Source: an uncultured Spirochaetaceae bacterium (GTDB taxonomy: Bacteria; Spirochaetota; Spirochaetia; CADAEX01). Taken from it: a stretch of 34,233 nucleotides of DNA. Both the position numbers and the translations under genes were made by a program. Location of the stretch: contig CADAEX010000001.1 in assembly GCA_902787125.1 (NCBI GenBank), positions 1 to 34,233 on the forward strand, read 5' to 3'. Below, piece after piece: positions 6,993-16,000 of the stretch (positions are counted from its first letter, which is position 1; the number at the start of each line of letters is the position of its first letter). Below the pieces are notes generated by a model. The model saw only the letters and a list, made by a program, of their open reading frames with translations, did no database searches and was not told the origin of the DNA.

Positions 6993-8650
6993 TGATTGAC
7001 GAGATAGTCCTCAGGAACTTTGCACTGGTGGAGGAATGCACCATCAGCTTCACCGAAGGGCTCAATATATTGTCCGGTGAGACCGGGTCGGGAAAATCCA
7101 TAATTGCCTCATCTGTGGCCATGCTTTGCGGCTGTAAGGGCGATGCCAAGATGGTGCGGACCGGCACCGATGAATGCCAGATAACAGGACGTTTCTTCAC
7201 TCAGAATCCAGAGGTTCTTGCCTGGCTCAAGGAGCACGGTATTGCAGATGATGAGGGCTCTGTGCTGGTGCGGCGTACCCTGCGGAAGAACGGAAGAGGC
7301 TCCATCTCCATCCAGAAAACAAGCATAACCAGGGACGAGCTATCAGAGTTTGCCTCCCTTGTGCTGGATATCCATGGGCAGCACGAGCAGTACACCCTGG
7401 TTAACCAGACCAGTCAGATGCGGCTTTTAGACAGCGGTGCAGGGCTTGGGAAAGAGCTTTCTGAGCTTAAGACCCAGTATGGTCAGCTTCTTGCCTGCCG
7501 CCGCTCCATAGAGGAGCTTGAGAAATCGGCAGCCGACAGGGAGCGGGAACTTGAGCTCCTGGCCTTTGCCATGGACGAGATCTCAAAGGCTGACCTTAAG
7601 GTGGGCGAGGAAGAGGAGCTTGATAACCGCATAAGAGTTCTTAACAGCCACGACAAGCTGTCCCATTATCTGGAAGAAGCCTCATCCTTCCTCTCCGGAA
7701 GCGGCAGTGCGGTCCAGGCTCTTAAGCAGGCGCGGAGCGCGGCAGAGCAGGGGGCAAAGATTGATCAGTCCCTGGAGGATCTTTCAAGGCGTCTTGATGA
7801 ATCCTACTACGAGGTGGAGGATATAGCCCAGAACCTTAAGGACTACCTGGCCCACGATGCCTATGATCCCGATGAGCTTGAACGGTGCCAGGAACGGCTT
7901 TTCCTTATAAGGCGCCTTAAGAAGAAATATGGCCAGACCATAGAGGATGTGATTGCCTATGGGGAGGAGGCCAGAAAAAACTACAGCCAGCTTTCTGATT
8001 TCAGCGGCAGCAGAGATGCACTCCTTAGGGAGGAGGGCAGGCTGGAGAAACAGGTTGTGACCTTGGCCCAGGCTGTCTCAAAAGCCCGTAAAAAAGAGGC
8101 CCAGAGTCTTGAGAAAGAGATTGAGGCTATACTCAAGGAACTTGGAATGCCAAAGGCAGTATTCCATATTGCAGTTGATGAGACTGAGCTTTCATCCACA
8201 GGTATAGATGCCATTAACTTCATGATCTCTCCCAACAAGGGAGAGCCTATGCGGCCTATAAGCAGCGCAGTGTCCGGAGGTGAGCTCTCAAGGATCATGC
8301 TGGCAGTCAAGAGTGCCTTTGCAAGCTCAGATCCTGTGGACACCATCCTGTTTGATGAGATTGATGCAGGAATAGGCGGCGAGGTTGCAGTTCAGCTGGG
8401 CCACTACCTCTCAAAGCTTTCTGCCAAGAAACAGGTGCTCTGCATAACCCATCTGGCCACAATTGCAGTCAATGCCGACAACCATATACTGGTGACCAAG
8501 CGGACCGAGGGGGAGCGGACCTGTACCGAGGCAGCAGTCATCACAGGACAGGAGCGTATCTCGGAGATTGCCCGGATGCTCTCCGGAAAGAGGGATGCCA
8601 TCTCCCTTGAGCATGCTCAGTCGTTGCTTGCAAAGAAGACCAGGTCCTGA
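6992..8650 (+). CDS. recN: DNA repair protein RecN
   Basis: 552 residues, normal for this SMC-like ATPase used in double-strand-break repair. Walker A GETGSGKS lies at 29-36. Two coiled-coil arms follow (for example the K/E-rich stretches around 155-200 and 350-390), then the ABC signature SAVSGGELSRIMLAVK, Walker B TILFDEIDAGIGGEVA, and the H-loop region QVLCITHLATIA. The start overlaps the nadK stop by one base (ATGA). The last 34 bases overlap, tail to tail, the end of the SRPBCC-like gene on the other strand, so there is no space for a normal terminator. Confidence 0.95.
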   Translation: MIDEIVLRNFALVEECTISFTEGLNILSGETGSGKSIIASSVAMLCGCKGDAKMVRTGTDECQITGRFFTQNPEVLAWLKEHGIADDEGSVLVRRTLRKNGRGSISIQKTSITRDELSEFASLVLDIHGQHEQYTLVNQTSQMRLLDSGAGLGKELSELKTQYGQLLACRRSIEELEKSAADRERELELLAFAMDEISKADLKVGEEEELDNRIRVLNSHDKLSHYLEEASSFLSGSGSAVQALKQARSAAEQGAKIDQSLEDLSRRLDESYYEVEDIAQNLKDYLAHDAYDPDELERCQERLFLIRRLKKKYGQTIEDVIAYGEEARKNYSQLSDFSGSRDALLREEGRLEKQVVTLAQAVSKARKKEAQSLEKEIEAILKELGMPKAVFHIAVDETELSSTGIDAINFMISPNKGEPMRPISSAVSGGELSRIMLAVKSAFASSDPVDTILFDEIDAGIGGEVAVQLGHYLSKLSAKKQVLCITHLATIAVNADNHILVTKRTEGERTCTEAAVITGQERISEIARMLSGKRDAISLEHAQSLLAKKTRS

Positions 8651-9267
8651 GATCCCAGCTTTTTCATGAAATTTTTCGCAAAAGTACGGATATACCACTC
8701 AATGTTCTTCTTGTAAAGGTTCAAGGTGAAGAACCGGGCCGCAAGTCCCCGGAGTCTGCATTGGCCTGTATAGTAGATTGTGGCTTTATCCCCCTGATGA
8801 TCTGTTGATATGGTGTAGCTCAAGGTATCGATTATCTTTGTTATCCTCCCTTCATCCACCACGTCCAGCCTTATTCCGTCTGTTCCATTATCCATCGGTT
8901 TTACAGTGAACGATATGGAATATTCCCTGTTCTTCAGAAACCAGAAGTTGAGGGAAAACAGGATCCTGAAAATGCTTCTGTCCTGGATGAACTTCATACT
9001 GTTCAGTGTGCAGGTAAGCTTCTTTGCCTCGGGATCTTCCCGGGTAAGGCCGTCTAAAAGCCAGTTCTCGTAGTCGGCAAAATTCCACAGCACTGCATCT
9101 ATTTTTTCCTTGGAAGCAGAGAGTGATATCTGACCATAGGTGCTGTATCCCTCTTCCCTAGAATAGGTTGTGATAGGGTCCTCTGTCTCGTCAGCCGGCA
9201 GAAAAGGCCCTGTGAACAGGCCAAGCAGAAGAAAACTGAATAGCAGAACGCTGATTTTAGTGCTCAT
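8617..9267 (-). CDS. Exported SRPBCC/START-like protein, function unknown
   Basis: 216 residues. A hydrophobic N-terminal signal (about residues 5-22, no lipobox Cys) suggests export, followed by an acidic linker. The remainder has the alternating pattern of a START/polyketide-cyclase-like lipid-binding fold: SLSASKEKIDAVLWNFADYENWLLDG at the start, YSISFTVKPM and IRLDVVDEGRITKI strands, and a long C-terminal helix region with RGLAARFFTLNLYKKNIEWYIRTFAKNF. Such proteins may bind or move hydrophobic molecules; substrate unknown. The ATG lies 1 nt after the EamA transporter stop, and the gene tail overlaps recN by 34 bases in antisense. I do not recognise a named homologue, so fold assignment is moderate. 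Confidence 0.6.
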   Translation of the reverse strand: MSTKISVLLFSFLLLGLFTGPFLPADETEDPITTYSREEGYSTYGQISLSASKEKIDAVLWNFADYENWLLDGLTREDPEAKKLTCTLNSMKFIQDRSIFRILFSLNFWFLKNREYSISFTVKPMDNGTDGIRLDVVDEGRITKIIDTLSYTISTDHQGDKATIYYTGQCRLRGLAARFFTLNLYKKNIEWYIRTFAKNFMKKLGSQDLVFFASND

Positions 9268-9268
9268 A

Positions 9269-10117
9269 TCAACCTAATTTTATCAGAACCAGACCGATGG
9301 TGATAAGTATTATACCGATGATCTTCTGCTTGGTAGGCTTTTCTTTGAGCACCACAAAGCCCAGTATGGAGGCCAGGATCACGGAGCATTCCCGGAGTGC
9401 CACAATGTAGCTGGCATGGTTTGACAGGCTGAAGGCAAACATTATGATAAGGTAGGTTCCCAGGGAGCCTAGCCCTATTACAGGGGCATAGGGCAGATGG
9501 TCCAGGTTCTCCCTCACTGTCTTGCCGAACCCTTTCCTGAAGGCAACAGGGTAAACAAGTATGAATGAGGTTATACTCATGACATTTATGCACACTATAG
9601 GATGATTGAAGCCTGCACTCCGGCTGTCTGCCAGGGAGTAGCCTGCTATGGTTATACCTGTGAGGAATGCGAAGAGGCAGCTTGTTATATCCTCCTTGGT
9701 CATGGTGTTGGAAAGTCCTACTGTAAGGATTCCTGATACTATCAGCAATATTCCTGTCCAGCCTGTGGCAGAGACATAATCATGGAGCACAAATACAGCC
9801 ACCAGGGCAGTCAGGGCAACGCCGGTACCTCTGGAGATAGGGTATGCTGCTGAAATATCACCGAACTTGTAGGAGTTGAACAAGGTTATGTAGTAAAAGC
9901 AGTGGAATGTGGCTGATGTCAGGATTGGAATCGCACCCTGCCAGTTGAAGCCGTTTCTTGCGATTATGACGATGGTGAAGGGGAGCAGTATCATGTTGAT
10001 GCACATGGAACCCAGCCAGAAGACAGGCAGATTGCCGGATATTTTCTTGGATAAGAAGTTCCAGCTGGCATGGGCCACCGCAGCCAGAATGACTAGAAAA
10101 AATACAAACGAGCTCAT
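9269..10117 (-). CDS. EamA/DMT superfamily transporter
   Basis: 282 residues with about ten hydrophobic helices in two halves, the layout of EamA drug/metabolite transporters. Family marks include HASWNFLSKK early in helix 1, FGDISAAYPISRGTGVALTALVA in the first half, and SYIVALRECSVILASILGFVVLKEKPTKQKIIGIILITIGLVLIKLG, the typical final helices, in the second. Substrate cannot be told from sequence. It leads a two-gene unit with the exported SRPBCC-like protein. There is no real Shine-Dalgarno, only an A-rich stretch, and a strong promoter is placed so that the leader would be about 3 nt. It diverges from uvrA. Confidence 0.85.
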   Translation of the reverse strand: MSSFVFFLVILAAVAHASWNFLSKKISGNLPVFWLGSMCINMILLPFTIVIIARNGFNWQGAIPILTSATFHCFYYITLFNSYKFGDISAAYPISRGTGVALTALVAVFVLHDYVSATGWTGILLIVSGILTVGLSNTMTKEDITSCLFAFLTGITIAGYSLADSRSAGFNHPIVCINVMSITSFILVYPVAFRKGFGKTVRENLDHLPYAPVIGLGSLGTYLIIMFAFSLSNHASYIVALRECSVILASILGFVVLKEKPTKQKIIGIILITIGLVLIKLG

Positions 10118-10119
10118 TC

Positions 10120-10155
10120 TTTTTTTATTTTAATACGCGTATTTTCGGTTGTCAA
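10120..10155 (-). promoter_or_regulatory. Strong promoter of EamA operon with 12-bp palindrome in the spacer
   Basis: On the minus strand a perfect TTGACA (10155-10150), 17 bases, TAAAAT (10132-10127), then 9 bases to the ATG at 10117, giving a predicted start near 10120. The perfect palindrome AATACGCGTATT (10132-10143) occupies most of the spacer, where a bound repressor would block RNA polymerase. The regulator is unknown. Confidence 0.55.
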
Positions 10156-10177
10156 TTCAGAAAGCTCAGTCCTATTC

Positions 10178-10206
10178 TTGCATATATAATAATTATAGGA
10201 TATTCT
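10178..10206 (+). promoter_or_regulatory. Possible uvrA promoter
   Basis: TTGCAT (10178-10183), 17 bases, TATTCT (10201-10206), predicting a start near 10213 and a leader of about 26 nt. Hexamer matches are weak; a TATAAC at 10215-10220 is an alternative -10 without a -35. The uvrA start has GGAG 4 nt upstream. Confidence 0.3.
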
Positions 10207-10238
10207 TTACTCTGTATAACTATGTACTTTGGAGTATT

Positions 10239-13064
10239 ATGAATAAGATTATTATAAAAGGGGCAAGGGAGCACAACCTCAAGAATATTGATGTGGAGCT
10301 GCCCAGAGATCAGCTTGTGGTCATATCCGGCTTGAGCGGCTCCGGGAAGTCATCCCTGGCCTTTGATACTATATTTGCTGAGGGACAGCGGCGCTATGTG
10401 GAATCCCTCTCATCCTATGCCAGGATGTTCCTGGGGCGGATGGAAAAGCCTGACCTGGATTATATTGAGGGCCTTTCTCCTGCCATCTCCATAGAGCAGA
10501 AGACCACCCACAGAAACCCCCGTTCCACAGTTGGAACTGTAACAGAGATATATGACTATTTCCGTCTTCTCTTTGCCCGTATCGGCGTGGTGCATTGTCC
10601 TCAGTGCGGCAGGGAGATTCATGAGCAGTCTGTGGACCAGATCCTGGATGTGATCTATGCATTTCCCGACGGAACCAAGATGACAGTTCTGGCTCCTATG
10701 GTCTATGGAAAGAAGGGGGAGCACGAGAAGCTTATCTCCGATGCTGCCAAGGCAGGCTTTGCCCGGATCAGACTGAATGGGGAAATAAGGGAGCTTACCG
10801 AGACCATAACACTGGACAAGAAGAAAAAGCATTCCATCGACATAGTGGTGGACCGTATCAAGAAGAGCCAGGAGAACAAGAGCCGACTCAGCGAGGCTGT
10901 GGAGACAGCTGTCCATACCAGCGGCGGCCGCGTCATTGTCTCTGTAATGGAGGAGGGGGGCAGCAGCAAGGACTACTACTTCTCAGAGAAGAACTCATGT
11001 CCAGACTGCAACATCAGTATTCCGGAACTGCAGCCAAGGCTTTTCTCCTTCAACAACCCATACGGCGCCTGCCCATCCTGTGCAGGACTTGGCATAACCA
11101 TGGAGTATGACGAGAAGCTTATAATGCCGGACACGAGCCTTTCCTACAACGAGGGGGGCATACTGCCTTTCACACCCAAGTCGGCCTGGTACCACAGCTG
11201 GTTCGAGGCATTGGCCAAGGCATATAACTTCTCCCTGGACACACCACTCAAGGATCTGCCCAAGAAGATAATGCACATCCTTTACCACGGCTCCGACAAG
11301 GTGCTCCATATCTCCTACAAGAGCAGGCAGGGAGACCATACATCGGACTACAACAAGCCTTTCCCAGGCATCTTCAAGGAGCTGGAGCGGCGGCACAGGG
11401 GATCCTTCTCCGACAGCATGAGGGAATACATAGAATCCTTCATGAGCCAGCGGGAATGCACCGCCTGCCACGGCGCCCGCCTCAGGCCCGAGGCCCTGGC
11501 TGTCACTATCGGCGGCAGGAACATAGAGCAGCTTACATCATCCTCAGTGCAGGAGCTTAAAGCATTCTTTGACAAGCTGGAGCTCTCCGACACGGAGAAG
11601 CAGATTTCAGGTCAGATCATGAAGGAGATCAAGGCACGTCTTCAGTTCCTGGATTCTGTAGGGCTTGGCTACCTGACCCTGAACAGAAAGGCGGCCACCC
11701 TGTCAGGGGGCGAGGCCCAGCGCATAAGGCTGGCCACCCAGATCGGCAGCTCCCTGGTGGGTGTCCTCTATATACTGGATGAGCCTACCATAGGTCTCCA
11801 CCAGCGGGACAACGAGAAGCTTATAGATACACTCAAACATCTGCGGGATATAGGCAACACCCTTATTGTGGTGGAGCATGATGAGCAGACTATCAGAGCT
11901 GCCGACTATGTGGTGGAGCTGGGCCCCGGCGCCGGTGTCCACGGCGGCAGCATAGTTGCCCAGGGGACAGTGAAGGAACTTCTCAAGAACAAGAAGAGCA
12001 TAACTGCAAAGTTCCTGAACGGTGAGGAGAAGGTGGAGGTCAAGGAGAAGACCCGGATTCCCAACAATCATTGGATAACCATAAAAGGGGCAAAGGAGCA
12101 TAACCTCAAGAACATCGATGTGAAGTTCCCCCTGGGCAAGCTGGTGGTTGTGACTGGTGTATCAGGCAGCGGCAAGTCCAGCCTGGTGAACGACATCCTG
12201 TTCCCGGCCGCCTACAACCGGCTCAACCGTGCCTCTGAACCGGAGGGTGCATATAAGAGCATCTCCGGCCTTGAATACATAGACAAGATCATAAACATAG
12301 ACCAGTCGGCAATCGGACGCACACCCCGGTCCAACCCGGCCACATATGTGGAGGTCTTCGGAGCCCTCCGGGACCTGTTTGCCGAAGTGCCCGAGGCAAA
12401 GGCCAAAGGCTACAAGCCGGGCCGGTTCTCCTTCAATGTGAAGGGCGGCCGGTGCGAGAACTGCGAGGGTGGCGGCACCATCAAGATCGAGATGCACTTC
12501 CTCCCCGATGTCTACATAACCTGTGATGTCTGCGGCGGAAAGCGGTTCAACAGGGACACCCTGGAGATCCGCTACAAGGGCAAGAACATCTACGAGGTGC
12601 TGGAGATGACAGTGGAGGAGGCCTGCCTCTTCTTCAAGAACAACACGATCATAAGCCGCAAGCTCAATGCTCTGCGGGATGTAGGCCTTGGCTATATAAA
12701 GCTGGGACAGTCGGCCCTGACTCTGTCGGGCGGCGAGGCCCAGCGTGTCAAGCTGGCCTTTGAGCTTTCCAAGGTCAGCACCGGCAAGACCCTCTACATA
12801 CTGGATGAGCCTACCACAGGATTACATTTTGCCGACGTCAAGCAGCTTATGGAAGTTATAGAGAAGATTGTGGCCAAGGGCAATTCCGTGGTGATAATCG
12901 AGCACAATATGGATGTCATCAGAATGGCAGACTACATAATAGACTTAGGCCCTGAAGGGGGCACCGGCGGCGGCACAGTTGTGGCCGCAGGCACTCCCGA
13001 GGAGATTGCCAAATGTCCAGCCTCCTACACAGGCCGGTTCCTTAAGGAGATGTACCGCCTCTGA
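10239..13064 (+). CDS. uvrA: Excinuclease ABC subunit A
   Basis: 941 residues from the ATG at 10239, the usual UvrA size. The frame is open back to 10149, but MNKIIIKGAREHNLKNID is the standard start and has GGAG in front of it. Two ABC modules are complete: Walker A GLSGSGKSS at 31-39 and GVSGSGKSS in the second half, two LSGGEAQR signatures, and ILDEPTIGLH / ILDEPTTGLH Walker B regions. Zinc-binding cysteine pairs are visible (CPQCG, CPDC, CPSC, CTAC, CENC, CDVC). It recognises DNA damage with UvrB in nucleotide excision repair. The stop overlaps the start of the LptD-like gene as ATGA, a link I recall from other treponemes. Confidence 0.97.
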   Translation: MNKIIIKGAREHNLKNIDVELPRDQLVVISGLSGSGKSSLAFDTIFAEGQRRYVESLSSYARMFLGRMEKPDLDYIEGLSPAISIEQKTTHRNPRSTVGTVTEIYDYFRLLFARIGVVHCPQCGREIHEQSVDQILDVIYAFPDGTKMTVLAPMVYGKKGEHEKLISDAAKAGFARIRLNGEIRELTETITLDKKKKHSIDIVVDRIKKSQENKSRLSEAVETAVHTSGGRVIVSVMEEGGSSKDYYFSEKNSCPDCNISIPELQPRLFSFNNPYGACPSCAGLGITMEYDEKLIMPDTSLSYNEGGILPFTPKSAWYHSWFEALAKAYNFSLDTPLKDLPKKIMHILYHGSDKVLHISYKSRQGDHTSDYNKPFPGIFKELERRHRGSFSDSMREYIESFMSQRECTACHGARLRPEALAVTIGGRNIEQLTSSSVQELKAFFDKLELSDTEKQISGQIMKEIKARLQFLDSVGLGYLTLNRKAATLSGGEAQRIRLATQIGSSLVGVLYILDEPTIGLHQRDNEKLIDTLKHLRDIGNTLIVVEHDEQTIRAADYVVELGPGAGVHGGSIVAQGTVKELLKNKKSITAKFLNGEEKVEVKEKTRIPNNHWITIKGAKEHNLKNIDVKFPLGKLVVVTGVSGSGKSSLVNDILFPAAYNRLNRASEPEGAYKSISGLEYIDKIINIDQSAIGRTPRSNPATYVEVFGALRDLFAEVPEAKAKGYKPGRFSFNVKGGRCENCEGGGTIKIEMHFLPDVYITCDVCGGKRFNRDTLEIRYKGKNIYEVLEMTVEEACLFFKNNTIISRKLNALRDVGLGYIKLGQSALTLSGGEAQRVKLAFELSKVSTGKTLYILDEPTTGLHFADVKQLMEVIEKIVAKGNSVVIIEHNMDVIRMADYIIDLGPEGGTGGGTVVAAGTPEEIAKCPASYTGRFLKEMYRL

Positions 13065-16000
13065 TGAGAAAGCTTCTGCTGCTGTTTACAGTTCTGTTCC
13101 TCATTTCTGCATTCCCGGCCCTGGCCCAGGATGCTGGGGAACAGCCGGCTGGAACTGCACAGCAGGGCGACAAGGACACTCTTTTCTACCGCACCTTGGT
13201 TCGGGATATAGAGACTGCCAGCTACACCGAGCTGGTGGAGTGGTGCCGGACTGTGGGAGTGCCTGAGAATGGCGAAAGCGACACCCTTAAGAAGCGGCTT
13301 TTAGACTATTTTGAGCTTGAGAGCCAGCCCCCTGAGAAGAAGAACGGGGATACCTTCATCATCAGAAGTTCTGACAAGACCCGCTACTTCAATGTGGAGC
13401 AGGCAGACGAGAACTATGTCACCATAAGCGGCGGCGTAACACTGGAAGTCAACGAGGAGAAGGAGAATGTCCTCCACCAGATCCAGGCTGACAAGCTTGT
13501 CTACAACCAGAAGAAGCAGCTTATGACTGCCGAGGGCAATGTAATCTACACCAGGAAGGTCAAGGACAAGGAAGAGAAGTATTTCGGCGACAAGCTCACC
13601 TTTGATCTGGACGACTGGAGCGGAGTCTTCTTCCAGGGTATCTCTGAGAAGACCATAGATATGAAGGGTAACGATACCAAGTTCTTCTATTCCGGCGACA
13701 AGATATTCAAGTCGGGCAAGAATGTATCTGTCATGGAGAATGCCACCATCACCTCCAACGGCAATCCCGAGACCTCGTATTACAGGCTCAAGGCCAAGAA
13801 GATATGGCTTCTGGCGCCGGGAGAGTGGGGAGTGCGCAATGCTGTACTCTATGTGGGCAATGTCCCCATGTTCTACTTCCCCTTCTTCTTCAAGCCGGGA
13901 GACCGTTTTGTATTCCGTCCTTCAGTGGGATATCATGATGTGAAAGGACACTTTATCCAGACCACCACCTACTTCAAGGGAGAACCGACAGAAAGCGGCG
14001 AGAACCTCTCTTTCCTGGCAGCCTCAGATGCCGAGGACAGGCTTTACGAGAAGGAACTTAACGGCCTTTACCTTCGCCGTACCGACACTCTCAAGGAGAA
14101 CCCGGATGATGATTCATACGTCAAGCTCATGGTTGATGCCTACTATAACCTGGGACTTTACGGAGCTCTTCAGGGAGACCTGAACAAGACTGACCATATA
14201 AACGAGACCAAGTTCTATCTGGGTTTTGCCAAGACCCGTAACATATACGATTACTCAGGCTACAGCACTCCATACTATCAGTATGATGACGGCAGCCTGG
14301 ACGACTACTGGAACAAAGGCTATTTCGGCAGCACCGAGCTGCCATTCCGATACGGAGCAGAGCTGAATACCGGAATTGAGTTCAAATACTTCAAGTCCAC
14401 ACTCTCCTTCGATATCTATTCAGACCCGTATCTCCTCCGGGATTTCGAGAACCGCAGCGAGAACATGAACTGGGGCAAGATCCTGGGAATGGAGGAGGAT
14501 GTGGAGGATGAGGAAGACGAATATACCGGTGTCCGGGACCGTCTGTACTGGCTGTTCCACACTGAGTTCGATCCTACATTCAAGATTTTCGGCAACTATT
14601 TTGACCTTCAGGTGACCAAGCTTGACTTCTATATGAACTGGAAGAACAAGGCACGGGACATCTCCGGCTTCAAGGGACTTGATCCGTCTGAAGACAGATA
14701 TGTGGACCCAGGGCATAAGACCGATTACAGCTTCCCGGAGGCCACTTTCTACTATCCTGAGAACTATGTTCTTCCTGATCTGGCTGTCAAGGTGGACGGC
14801 ACTATCTTTGACCGGACTTTCAACAGGGACACTGCCCGGGAATCACGGGAGCAGCGCCGGGCTAAGGAGCTTGAGGAACGCAAGGCGGCCCAGGAGGCAG
14901 AGGAATCGGAGGAATCCGAGGAGGAGAAGGCAAGGAAGAAACAGCTTGCAGAGCAGCTCAAGGCTAAGGTCCAGTCTCCTTTTGCAGATGAGAAGGAGGA
15001 TGGGAAGGAGGAAATCTGGGGACTCCGTACCCCTGATGATATCTCTGATATCCCGATAACTCTCTATTCCGACAGGAACTTCTTTGAGCACAACCTGGGA
15101 TACCTGATCACCCCTAACTTCATCATAGATAACCGTCTCAAGGATGCCGATGTCCTTGTACCAAGCGATGTGGACTTTGACCGTACCTATTCTGTAATGC
15201 GTACATACGGTGAAGGAAAGCTCATGTACAAGGCCGGAATCCTGAATACACTGTTCACCATCAACGAGGATCTGGTGTTCAGCGGCGAGTACCGTAAGCA
15301 TGCCAACCGGGACGAGACTCTTACCGATAATGAGTGGGATAGCCTCAGACTTCAGGATTATATGTCTTCCAACTATCAGATCGAGAACGACCTGATGCTT
15401 AAGACTATGCCTCTTTTCATGTTTGACCGGATATCTGAAAGCTATCTTTCCTACTCGGTGGACACCATATTGTTCAAGAAGAGCTTTGACTATATAGACG
15501 ATAAGGATGATCCTGTATATGTTGAGGACACCTTCGAATGGGACAAGGAATATTTCAAGAAGCATGAGGCAGAGCTTATGCTCAGCTATCTTTCCGGCTG
15601 GCGGCAGTTCCAGACAGCCCGCTTCAAGACTGTTATGGAGCCTCTGAACAGGGAATTTGAGAATGAGGATATCATGCGCACCGGCCCCCTCACTTCATCA
15701 ATGTTCTTCAGGATGAAGGAGAATGATGATGGTGATGTCTTATACGATCCACTCAGGTTCACTGAGCGGCTTGAATATGGAAACAGCTATCTGCAGGGTA
15801 TTTACAGACAGAACCTGCAGCACAGCTATGCCCAGGATTACGAGCTGGAGGGCAAGATCAGCTTCTTCGATGACGACCTCTATTTCAAGCAGAGCTATAT
15901 GTATAATATTCACGAGGGACATCATCAGGAGGCAATATCAACTCTGAACCTGTGGTATCTGAACCTTATGTACAAGGCAGAGTGGATGCGCCCATACTAC

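Noticed and set aside
10149-10238. N-terminal extension of uvrA by 30 codons
   Set aside because: The extension crosses the promoter region, has no family similarity, and the ATG at 10239 has a ribosome site and the standard UvrA N-terminus.
14843-15565. 240-codon minus-strand frame inside the LptD-like gene
   Set aside because: Leucine/isoleucine-rich mirror of the plus-strand coding sequence, no start context, and within a coherent barrel protein.
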